Source: CBDFLA01 sp965248915
GTDB taxonomy: Bacteria; Pseudomonadota; Alphaproteobacteria; M2410
Reading direction: 5' to 3'
DNA length: 64,000 nt
Assembly (NCBI GenBank): GCA_965248915.1
Contig: OZ252216.1
Location: 248,001-312,000, forward strand
Shown: positions 9,132 through 17,016 of the stretch, one piece after another
How positions within the stretch are numbered: the stretch's first letter is position 1
Layout of the letters: each line of letters begins with the position of its first letter
The notes under the pieces: model-generated
Seen by the model: the letters and a program-made list of their open reading frames with translations, nothing else
What the model was told of the DNA's origin: nothing
Database searches by the model: none
Made by a program: the position numbers and the translations under genes

Positions 9132-10051
9132 TGGGCTGCCCTCCCACTAAGCGAGAACAGGTCATCCGGCATCACCACGAGATCGTAGCCGAGTTTCAAG
9201 CAGACCATCATGACGAGAAGTGCAAGGAGGGCACGCAATTGCTCGCCTTGCAGACGAACTCCAACGCGTGCTCCGAATTGTGCACCAACCACGCCGCCTA
9301 AAAGAAGGAGAAGAGCCAACACCGCATCGACGGTTTGGGTGTTAGTCGCGTGCAAGATTGTGACAAGGCCTGTGACAAAGACAATTTGGAACAGTGAAGT
9401 TCCAACCACGACGTTGGTTGGCATCCTAAGCAGATAGATCATCGCGGGCACCATAATGAAGCCGCCACCAACACCCATGATTGCGGCAAGCACACCAACC
9501 AGGAAGCCAAGGATGAGGGGCGGGATCGCACTGATATATAGCTTAGACTGCCGAAACCTCATTTTGAAAGGAAGACCGTGGATCCAACTGTGGGTGCCGG
9601 GTTTGCGTTTTCGCGAGAGTTCGCCGATGCTTGCGCGTCGAATGGACCGAATGCTTTCAAAGAGCATGAGAGAACCAATGACCCCAAGAAATAACACGTA
9701 AGACAGGGAAATCATGAGGTCGACTTGGCCCAAAGCGCGCAGTTTTGAGAAGATGGCGACCCCGACCACGGACCCGACACTTCCGCCCGCCAACAAAACG
9801 AGCCCCATTTTGAGATCAAGGGATTTGCGTCGCCAATGCGCCAAGGCGCCAGAAACCGAAGAGGCGACAATTTGATTGGCTTCCGTGGCCACCGCAACAG
9901 CGGGCGGAAGGCCAGAAAAGATGAGGAGGGGTGTCATAAGAAAGCCGCCACCGACACCGAACATCCCAGAGAGGAATCCAACTGCTGCCCCCATCCCCAG
10001 CAATAGGAAGATGTTGACGGACATTTCGGCGATCGGCAGATAGATCTGCAT
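9128..10051 (-). CDS. TauE/SafE-family sulfite/organosulfur exporter
   Basis: A 307-residue polytopic inner-membrane permease. Two homologous halves each carry the family glycine-rich loop: FLSGMFGVGGGFLMTPLL near the N-terminus and VLAAIMGVGGGFIMVPAM about residue 185. About seven or eight hydrophobic segments are visible. The family exports sulfite, sulfoacetate or similar anions. I chose the ATG at 10051 (MQIYLPIAEM) because GGAGAGA precedes it; a longer frame to 10072 is possible. It is the first gene of a two-gene unit with the TIGR02186 protein. Confidence 0.88.
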   Translation of the reverse strand: MQIYLPIAEMSVNIFLLLGMGAAVGFLSGMFGVGGGFLMTPLLIFSGLPPAVAVATEANQIVASSVSGALAHWRRKSLDLKMGLVLLAGGSVGSVVGVAIFSKLRALGQVDLMISLSYVLFLGVIGSLMLFESIRSIRRASIGELSRKRKPGTHSWIHGLPFKMRFRQSKLYISAIPPLILGFLVGVLAAIMGVGGGFIMVPAMIYLLRMPTNVVVGTSLFQIVFVTGLVTILHATNTQTVDAVLALLLLLGGVVGAQFGARVGVRLQGEQLRALLALLVMMVCLKLGYDLVVMPDDLFSLSGRAAH

Positions 10052-10094
10052 TCTCTCCGGCGCTTTCCCCAAGATCTTTTAGTCGAGAAAATAC

Positions 10095-10123
10095 TCTATA
10101 CGTTTCCCGGCTCAGCGGAACAA
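10095..10123 (-). promoter_or_regulatory. Candidate sigma-70 promoter for the TauE/TIGR02186 unit
   Basis: On the minus strand TTGTTC (10123-10118) and TATAGA (10100-10095) are separated by exactly 17 bp, 44 bp upstream of the chosen TauE start. Both hexamers match 4 or 5 of 6 consensus positions. It is the only such pair in this short gap. Confidence 0.5.
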
Positions 10124-10157
10124 AGAAAGGTGCCAGTGCGAGAGAATTCGTTCGACG

Positions 10158-13136
10158 TTAGGGAACGGCACTTTCGAGTCTATCAACGAGACTCAATGTG
10201 ATTTCACCCGAGGCCGGCATCAGTGAAAGGTTCTGGTACTCTTTGATGGCGGCCGTCGTTGTTGGATCAACAATCCCATCCGTTGCCGCGATATTGTAAC
10301 CCAGACGGTCAAGCATATCTTGCACATGGGCTATCTGTGCCCGTCGTGTCTGATCGGTGAACGCCATGGGTGATGTGTCAAAGAGGCCGTTGGCAATCGG
10401 GTCTTGTGCGCGCGGGCGCCAGGTCTCTACAAAGAGATCGACGAACCGGAGATCTGATTCTGAGACTTCTTTGGAAATCTGTTCCACCCTGCGCGTCGCG
10501 CCCTCGTCTCCGTTAAGTGCCGCGACTGCGTACCATTTGAATGCCTGCACTTTGTCAGCGGCTACACCCAAACCACGCTCGAGCATTAGACCCAAATTGA
10601 ATTGAGCGTCCGTCAGACCGAGTTCTGCAGCCTCTTGAAACCAATGAACGCCAAGTTGTAGATCTTGTTCAACGTGATGACCTTGCGCGTAGGCAACTGC
10701 GAGATTGTGCATAGCCCGAGCATTGCCACCAGCGGCTGCCTTTGCGTACCAATCCACAGCAGCCTCACCGTCCCGGGCGACGCCAAGACCTCGTTCATAG
10801 TGGCTGCCTAAGAGGTATTGAGCGACCGCAAGCTCTTGTCCTGCCGCCGCGCGGTACCAGCGCAAGGCAGATTGCTGGTCGGCGGTAAATCCTTGACCGG
10901 TTGCGTAAGCCCGAGCCAATGCAAATTGCGCTTTGACATCACCGTCTTCGGCTTGGTCCATAAGGCCCGCGGTGACATCAAAGTCTGCGGAGTGAAACGC
11001 ACCGGGCAATCCAGTGGTATCTTCGTTGACATTGCCTGAGGTCTTGGAGAGTTCCGTCAGAGTGCCGAGGCCGTCTTCATCAAATCTTCCGGCCAACTCG
11101 TCATCAAGTGAGGCACTGAGCTCATCGCCGCCGTCTACCACTTGGGCGTCAGACACTTCCGGTGCGCCGAACAAGAGGCCTCGTACATTTTCAACGAACG
11201 TCGGTCGATTGCCATCTGCTTCCAGTTGCACGCTGTTGTCGGAAGAAAGAACGACGGTCAGAATGGCGGCAACCGCCAGGACCAATGCGCCGCTAGCGAG
11301 ATAGTAGGGCCGTTTGTTGCTTTCTTCTTCATCGCGTGAAACCAACTCACGCAATGATCCTCGAAAGCTCTCTTCTTCTTCAGGCGTTTGAGAGATCAAC
11401 GTGTTCTGGATTTTCTTGAGCTTGGCGGAGAGTGAGGGCTGCGAGCCACCGTCATCGTCATCGTCATCGTCACCGCCGCCACCGCCACCACCACCACCAC
11501 CACTCTCGTCTCCATCACGGTCCTCGCTCTTCGGCAATTCGCTTTCATCGGTGTCAGACGAAGCAACCGCTGTCGCATTTATTGTGAAGCCTGAGTCGTT
11601 AAAGGATGTCTCTGCGTTATCTTGGGTCTCGCCCTCTGTTGCCTCAGGTCTATTCTCGACCTCAGATGAACGTTCTGTCGGTCCTTCTTGTTCCTCATTT
11701 ACGAGGGGTGGTTCCTCGCTTGTGCCCGCTGCAGCACCATCCTCTTCGACCGAAACGCTTTCGGTGACATCCGGCGCTTCAGTGTCATCTATGACTTTCG
11801 ATGGTAGGCGATTGGTTCGCCAATTTTGGAAGGCGCTGATAGGCCGGTTCAGAAGGTCTTGAACGACTTCTACTGGCGACCGCGAAGGTTCATCCTCGAC
11901 AATCTCCCAATCCGAGGCAAAGGCGAGCTCCCCACTTGCCGCGTTTTCGGTTGGCGCGGAGGGGAGCGATACTTCGTCATCGCTCACACAATTGGCTGCG
12001 TTGTCGGTAGAGGTTGAACCTTCGACGGAATCAACTGAAGCCTGTTCGCCTCGTTTGCCGAAGGACTTCGGACCACCGTCTGTTTCCTTTTCGCCGTGCA
12101 GCAGGCGCTCGAACTCTTCACGATCAAACGTCATCGCCGGCTCAGGTTTTTCCTGTGCAACAAACTCAGTTTGAACGCGCGTCGATTGCGCGACGCTTTC
12201 CAAGCTCTGAACACGTTCGTCTATGGCGCCAAGTGTCGCTCGCAACTCACCATAAGAGCCATTTTGCTGGCTTGCCGCTTCACTGACTTGAGCGGATATG
12301 CGTTCAAGTGATTGTTCCAGCGCCTGAATGGATGTCGCGCTCCGCTCCTCGCTAGTGGCGATGAGTTGGGCAACATTCTCGCCTTGATCAAGTCTTTGTA
12401 CGACCTCGGAGATATTGCGGTGCACGTTTTCAAAAGCGTTGGTCGCATTGTCTTCGCTTTCTTGCACGCGGTCACGCAATGCCGCCATTTCAGCCGCCAG
12501 CGAGGCAGCGAAGGCTGAACTGTCGAGAGCGCCGCTCTCACCGTCAGCAAAGTCTCGGACGTCCTTTGCATGGTTTTCAATTTTCCCGACGCGGTCCGTC
12601 AAATCTCCAAGATTCAATTCGATTCGGTCAGCGCGCTCCGATTGCCGCTTTTCACTGGCTGAAAGGACAACAGCAACGTCTCTAACCGCCTTCTCTATAA
12701 CCGCCAAAGAGTCACGAGAGAGCGTGCGTTGTGCCTGTTCCTCTAAAGCCAAGACGCGCTCTACAAAGTCATCGGAGGCCGACTTTGCTGATTGTCCGCT
12801 TTCCGCATCTTTCTTTTCGGCCAATTGAGTGGTGAGGCCTTCAATCGCGTTACCAATCTGCCTGAGAAGAGCCATGTTGCGCTTCTCAGACGCGTCGATC
12901 CGCGATTTCACATCGTCGATGGAGGCTGCCCAAGGGGCCGATCCATCTTCGCTTTGCCAGAGTTCGGGATTGCGCAGCAAATCAGCGGGGGACAAGACGT
13001 CTTCTTGCCCGCTTTCCAAGATCACTTGATTGAGCCACTCGCCAAGAGTTTTCCCGGCTCGCCGTGCGGCCGTCTTGGCTGCTTCGCGGGCTTGGGGTTC
13101 AATACCCTTAACGCTCCACGGTCCCCCAGGCTTCAT
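10158..13136 (-). CDS. podJ: PodJ-like polarity/localization factor (coiled coil, Sel1 repeats, peptidoglycan-binding)
   Basis: A 992-residue protein with the layout of alphaproteobacterial PodJ. The N-terminus (MKPGGPWSVKGIEPQAREAA) is the usual family opening. Long coiled coils occupy about 100-350, then an acidic disordered region with a Gly-run and Asp-run, and a single transmembrane helix (YYLASGALVLAVAAILTVVL, about residue 620). The periplasmic part has four Sel1/TPR-like repeats (for example AQFALARAYATGQGF) and a C-terminal peptidoglycan-binding domain (VQDMLDRLGYNIAATDGIVD). PodJ recruits polar machinery and senses the periplasm. Start at ATG 13136; a GTG three codons upstream (13145) is an alternative. 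The gene symbol is by architecture, not certain orthology. Confidence 0.8.
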   Translation of the reverse strand: MKPGGPWSVKGIEPQAREAAKTAARRAGKTLGEWLNQVILESGQEDVLSPADLLRNPELWQSEDGSAPWAASIDDVKSRIDASEKRNMALLRQIGNAIEGLTTQLAEKKDAESGQSAKSASDDFVERVLALEEQAQRTLSRDSLAVIEKAVRDVAVVLSASEKRQSERADRIELNLGDLTDRVGKIENHAKDVRDFADGESGALDSSAFAASLAAEMAALRDRVQESEDNATNAFENVHRNISEVVQRLDQGENVAQLIATSEERSATSIQALEQSLERISAQVSEAASQQNGSYGELRATLGAIDERVQSLESVAQSTRVQTEFVAQEKPEPAMTFDREEFERLLHGEKETDGGPKSFGKRGEQASVDSVEGSTSTDNAANCVSDDEVSLPSAPTENAASGELAFASDWEIVEDEPSRSPVEVVQDLLNRPISAFQNWRTNRLPSKVIDDTEAPDVTESVSVEEDGAAAGTSEEPPLVNEEQEGPTERSSEVENRPEATEGETQDNAETSFNDSGFTINATAVASSDTDESELPKSEDRDGDESGGGGGGGGGGDDDDDDDGGSQPSLSAKLKKIQNTLISQTPEEEESFRGSLRELVSRDEEESNKRPYYLASGALVLAVAAILTVVLSSDNSVQLEADGNRPTFVENVRGLLFGAPEVSDAQVVDGGDELSASLDDELAGRFDEDGLGTLTELSKTSGNVNEDTTGLPGAFHSADFDVTAGLMDQAEDGDVKAQFALARAYATGQGFTADQQSALRWYRAAAGQELAVAQYLLGSHYERGLGVARDGEAAVDWYAKAAAGGNARAMHNLAVAYAQGHHVEQDLQLGVHWFQEAAELGLTDAQFNLGLMLERGLGVAADKVQAFKWYAVAALNGDEGATRRVEQISKEVSESDLRFVDLFVETWRPRAQDPIANGLFDTSPMAFTDQTRRAQIAHVQDMLDRLGYNIAATDGIVDPTTTAAIKEYQNLSLMPASGEITLSLVDRLESAVP
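11450..11514. repeat. Trinucleotide-repeat tract encoding Gly10-Asp7
   Basis: Imperfect runs of CAC/CGC/CCG triplets followed by GTCATC hexamers encode ten glycines then seven aspartates in the disordered cytoplasmic region of the PodJ-like protein. Triplet periodicity keeps the frame, so slippage would change linker length without breaking the gene. Confidence 0.85.
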
Positions 13137-13303
13137 ACGAATCACTACTGTTGGTTATTGATTCGCCACCATAACTACAGGGGTATCTTGTGTAAAGAAT
13201 CCCCTCATCCCCAATATATTGATTACGGAAAGAAAACTGTGGATAAATCGGATCGTCAACTTCGGCTGATTCCTGCCACTCTGATTTCAAAGCGGTGATC
13301 GCC

Positions 13304-13325
13304 TTGACGTTTACGTAAACGTCAA
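13304..13325. promoter_or_regulatory. Perfect 22-bp dyad, MerR-family operator overlapping the promoter
   Basis: The 22 bp are a perfect palindrome with half-site TTGACGTTTAC. TTGACG at 13304-13309 can act as -35 with TAAGTT (13327-13332) as -10, spacing 17 bp, so the dyad sits in the spacer as is usual for MerR proteins. It precedes the MerR gene and the beta-oxidation genes and is also about 170 bp upstream of the divergent PodJ-like gene. Confidence 0.75.
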
Positions 13326-13361
13326 CTAAGTTTGCCGGGTCTGGGTTTGAAGAGGTGGGTT

Positions 13362-13835
13362 TTGGAAGACAAATCGAACACCAATCGCTACTCGATCAGC
13401 GACCTTGCGACCGAATGTGTCGTGACAGCGCGGGCCATTCGATTCTACGAAGACAAAGGATTATTGAGCCCGGAGCGCGAAGGACAAACCCGCATTTACT
13501 CAAACCGCGACCGCGGACGCTTGCATCTCATTTGTCGCATGAAGCGTCTCGGTTTTGGCCTTACAGACATCAAAGCCATCCTTGATCTCTATGATGTCGG
13601 CGACGAACAATTCACCCAAGGGCGCATCTTCCTCCTCAAGGTGAGAGAACGGCTTGACGCGCTTGCGTCTCAACGTCGCGACATTGATGAAACCATGCAA
13701 GAACTAACCACATTGGCTCAAATGGTCGAAGATCAACTCGCTGAAAAAGCTGCTGATCTTGATCGTCCCGATGAGCCGGGCCTCATTGGCTACGGTGTCA
13801 CACCCCACCATCACACACGCAACCATAAGAGATAA
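13362..13835 (+). CDS. MerR-family transcriptional regulator of fatty-acid/branched acyl-CoA degradation
   Basis: A 157-residue MerR protein. The winged helix-turn-helix is clear (YSISDLATECVVTARAIRFY, then EDKGLLSPER and RIYSNRDRGRL), followed by the dimerisation helix (LDALASQRRDIDETMQEL). No cysteines typical of metal sensors appear in the C-terminal loop, which fits LiuR-like regulators of acyl-CoA catabolism. I chose the TTG at 13362 because AGAGG precedes it at about 7 bp; a TTG at 13332 is the only upstream option. Autoregulation through the dyad at 13304-13325 is likely. It leads directly to the acyl-CoA dehydrogenase gene. Confidence 0.88.
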   Translation: MEDKSNTNRYSISDLATECVVTARAIRFYEDKGLLSPEREGQTRIYSNRDRGRLHLICRMKRLGFGLTDIKAILDLYDVGDEQFTQGRIFLLKVRERLDALASQRRDIDETMQELTTLAQMVEDQLAEKAADLDRPDEPGLIGYGVTPHHHTRNHKR

Positions 13836-13882
13836 GGACGTGAAACCTCTCCGACGCGAGAGGTCAGACAGTTTTAATCAGT

Positions 13883-15673
13883 ATGCCAATCTATCATGCC
13901 CCTCTAGAAGATGTCCGGTTCATTTTGAACGACCTCTTGGAAATTGGTAAGTACTCCAACCTCAAAAGTTTCGCTGAGGTAACATCGGACATTGTCGATG
14001 CCATCTTGGTCGAAGGAGGTCGGCTGGCGGAAGAAGTTTTGCAGCCGTTGAACACCGTCGGTGATCAACAAGGATGTACAAGGCATGCCGATGGAACGGT
14101 CTCGCCGCCCAAAGGGTTCAAAGAAGCATACCAAACATATGTTGACGGCGGTTGGGGCGGCCTGACGGCGCGTGTCGAACATGGCGGGCAAGGCATGCCG
14201 CAAGTTTTGTCAACACCGCTTCTTGAAATCGCGTCCGCGGCCAATATGGCTTTTGGTATGTATCCGGGGCTGACAAGAGGAGCCTATGAAGCCCTGAATG
14301 CCCACGGATCAGATGAACTAAAGGCTCGTTTTCTGCCAAAAATGGCGTCCGGGGAGTGGTCTGGCACGATGAACCTGACAGAGCCGCATTGCGGAACCGA
14401 TTTAGGTTTGATGCGCGCCAAAGCCGTTCCACAGTCAGACGGGTCATATCTGATTACCGGCACCAAGGTTTTTATATCCGCTGGCGAACACGACATGTCA
14501 GACAATATCATTCATCTTGTGCTTGCCCGCATGGAAGGTGCGCCGGACGGCATCAAAGGGGTTTCGCTCTTCGTCGTACCGCGTCATTTTGTTGACGAGC
14601 AAGGTAACGTCTGCGAGCGCAATATGGTCGAGTGTGGCGCCCTAGAAGAGAAGATGGGGATCCACGGAAATTCAACATGTGTCATGAACTTTGATGGTTC
14701 GGTTGGCTACCTCGTGGGAGAGGAAGACAAAGGCATGCGTGCCATGTTCACGATGATGAACGAAGCGCGCTTGGGCGTCGGACTCCAAGGTTTGTCTCAG
14801 TCAGAAGCCTCATATCAAAACGCAGTGGAGTATGCGAAAGAGAGAGTGCAAGGGCGCTCCCTTACAGGCGTGAAGAATCCAGACGGTCCAGCTGATCCTA
14901 TTCTCGTTCACCCAGATGTACGACGTATGCTGATGGATCAAAAATCCTTTAATGAAGCGGCTCGCGCATTTCTGTATTGGACCGCATTGCACGGCGACAT
15001 GTCGCACGGTAGCCCCAATGATGCAGAGAGGGAAAGAGGATCCGACTACATGGCGCTACTGACGCCGGTCCTCAAAGGCTATCTCACTGACAAGGGCTTT
15101 CAGCACTGCGTCAATGCCCAACAAGTCTACGGCGGACATGGCTACATCCGCGAGAATGGCATGGATCAATTCGTCCGAGACGCCCGCATCGCCATGATCT
15201 ACGAGGGCACAAACGGTATCCAAGCACTCGACCTCGTAGGCCGCAAAATGGCGTCCGATGGGGGCCGGGGTATCTCCGATTTTCTTGCTGAGCTGCTGGA
15301 ATTTTGTGAGGAAAATCAAGGGGATGAGAATTTGGATCCCTTCTTGGACGCAACCAAACAGGTGCGGGGGCAATTGGAGGAAGCAACCAATTGGTTCATG
15401 GAAAACGCGCTAAGCAATTTCGACCACGCTGGCGCCGGTTCGACAGACTACCTGCACCTCTTTGGCATCACGGTCCTGACCTACATGTGGGCCCGAATGG
15501 CAAAGATCGCTTTGGGGAAATTAAAAGAAGACCCTCAAAACCAGTTTTTCGACGCGAAGGTAAAGACAGGCCGCTACTACATAGAGCGCCAAACGCCAGA
15601 TGCGGCTGCCCACCTGGCCCGCATCAAGTCAGGTGCGGATCCTGTAATGGCATTGCAGCCTGAGCAATTCTGA
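13883..15673 (+). CDS. Acyl-CoA dehydrogenase with C-terminal extension (fatty-acid beta-oxidation)
   Basis: A 596-residue FAD-dependent acyl-CoA dehydrogenase of the long type with an extra C-terminal helical domain (about 470-596). The start MPIYHAPLEDVRFILNDLLE is characteristic of this alphaproteobacterial/Pseudomonas family. FAD and substrate regions are seen as GTMNLTEPHCGTDLGLMRAK and GTKVFISAGEH; QVYGGHGYIRENGMDQFVRD and IYEGTNGIQALDL contain the catalytic glutamate region. It catalyses the first step of beta-oxidation. It is the first structural gene of a MerR-controlled operon with thiolase and the multifunctional enzyme. Confidence 0.93.
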   Translation: MPIYHAPLEDVRFILNDLLEIGKYSNLKSFAEVTSDIVDAILVEGGRLAEEVLQPLNTVGDQQGCTRHADGTVSPPKGFKEAYQTYVDGGWGGLTARVEHGGQGMPQVLSTPLLEIASAANMAFGMYPGLTRGAYEALNAHGSDELKARFLPKMASGEWSGTMNLTEPHCGTDLGLMRAKAVPQSDGSYLITGTKVFISAGEHDMSDNIIHLVLARMEGAPDGIKGVSLFVVPRHFVDEQGNVCERNMVECGALEEKMGIHGNSTCVMNFDGSVGYLVGEEDKGMRAMFTMMNEARLGVGLQGLSQSEASYQNAVEYAKERVQGRSLTGVKNPDGPADPILVHPDVRRMLMDQKSFNEAARAFLYWTALHGDMSHGSPNDAERERGSDYMALLTPVLKGYLTDKGFQHCVNAQQVYGGHGYIRENGMDQFVRDARIAMIYEGTNGIQALDLVGRKMASDGGRGISDFLAELLEFCEENQGDENLDPFLDATKQVRGQLEEATNWFMENALSNFDHAGAGSTDYLHLFGITVLTYMWARMAKIALGKLKEDPQNQFFDAKVKTGRYYIERQTPDAAAHLARIKSGADPVMALQPEQF

Positions 15674-15751
15674 GTGCAGAGACGAAACATTGACGCGTCG
15701 AGGGTCGGCACGTCGTAATGAGAAAAAAGAAACTAGAACACGGAGAGAGAA

Positions 15752-16960
15752 ATGACCGATTGCTACATCTATGATGCCGTGCGCACCCCGCGCGGAAAGG
15801 GTAGAGCGAATGGCAGTTTGCATGAGGTAACGGCCCTTGAACTTGCGACTCAAGTTCTTGAAGCGCTGCGAGACAGAAATGATCTCGACACCTCCCATGT
15901 GGATGATGTTGTCTTGGGGTGTGTCGCGCCTGTCAATGAGCAAGGCTCAGACATTGCCCGCATTGCAGCTTTAAACGCCGACTATGATGAAAGCGTTGCA
16001 GGCGTTCAGATCAATCGGTTTTGCGCTTCTGGGTTGGAAGCAACTAACATGGCCGCCGGACAAATCATGTCTGGCCAGTCCGACCTGACCATCGGCGGCG
16101 GTGTTGAAAGCATGTCGCGCGTCCCAATGGGATCCGACGGCGGCGCTTGGGCTACCGATCCAAGCATTGCGTTCAAGAGCTACTTCACGCCGCAAGGGAT
16201 TGGCGCGGATTTGATTGCAACAATGTATGGATTCAGCCGTGATGATGTCGATGCCTATGCGGTCGAAAGTCAAAAACGTGCAGCGAATGCCTGGGAAAAC
16301 GGCCATTTCGAAAAGTCAGTGGTCCCGGTCAAAGACGAGCTTGGCTTGACGCTTCTCGACAAAGACGAACACATGCGTCCCGATGCGACCATGCAATCAT
16401 TGGCCGCGCTTGATCCTGCATTTGCATTCATGGGTGAGGCCGCAGGTTTTGACGATGTCGCGCGCCAGCGATACCCGGAAGTCGAAGAAGTCAATCACGT
16501 GCACCACGCAGGAAATTCTTCCGGCATCGTTGATGGATCTGCAGGGATCCTGTTGGGCACCAAAGAGATCGGCGAAAAACTTGGTCTGACCCCGCGCGCA
16601 CGTATCCGTTCCTTTGCGTCAATTGGATCTGAACCCTCAATCATGTTGACAGGCCCAGAGTTTGTGGCGCGCAAGGCGCTCAAACGTGCCGGCATGGAAG
16701 TTGATGACATTGATGTCTACGAGCTCAATGAGGCTTTTGCTTCAGTGGTCCTACGATTCATGCAAGCGCTCGATATTGATCACGGAAAGATCAACGTCAA
16801 TGGGGGCGCCATCGCCATGGGCCATCCACTCGGCGCCACAGGGGCAATGATCCTCGGCACCGTTTTGGATGAGTTGGAGCGCACAGGAATGAGCACTGCG
16901 TTGGCAACCCTATGTGTGGGTGCCGGTATGGGAACAGCAACAATTATTGAGCGCGTCTAG
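15752..16960 (+). CDS. fadA: Acetyl-CoA C-acyltransferase (3-ketoacyl-CoA thiolase)
   Basis: A 402-residue thiolase with all catalytic elements: the acyl-carrying cysteine in NRFCASGLEATNMAAGQI (about residue 90), the NEAFA motif, the GGAIAMGHPLGATGA histidine loop and the CVGAGMGTATI cysteine near the C-terminus. It cleaves 3-ketoacyl-CoA in the last step of beta-oxidation. GGAGAG precedes the ATG by about 7 bp. It lies between the dehydrogenase and the multifunctional enzyme, which supports a degradative rather than biosynthetic role. Confidence 0.93.
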   Translation: MTDCYIYDAVRTPRGKGRANGSLHEVTALELATQVLEALRDRNDLDTSHVDDVVLGCVAPVNEQGSDIARIAALNADYDESVAGVQINRFCASGLEATNMAAGQIMSGQSDLTIGGGVESMSRVPMGSDGGAWATDPSIAFKSYFTPQGIGADLIATMYGFSRDDVDAYAVESQKRAANAWENGHFEKSVVPVKDELGLTLLDKDEHMRPDATMQSLAALDPAFAFMGEAAGFDDVARQRYPEVEEVNHVHHAGNSSGIVDGSAGILLGTKEIGEKLGLTPRARIRSFASIGSEPSIMLTGPEFVARKALKRAGMEVDDIDVYELNEAFASVVLRFMQALDIDHGKINVNGGAIAMGHPLGATGAMILGTVLDELERTGMSTALATLCVGAGMGTATIIERV

Positions 16961-17016
16961 TCAAACGCTTCTCTTTGTCTTGTGTGGCAAAGAGTGTCGA
17001 ATATTTGGAGAAGAAA

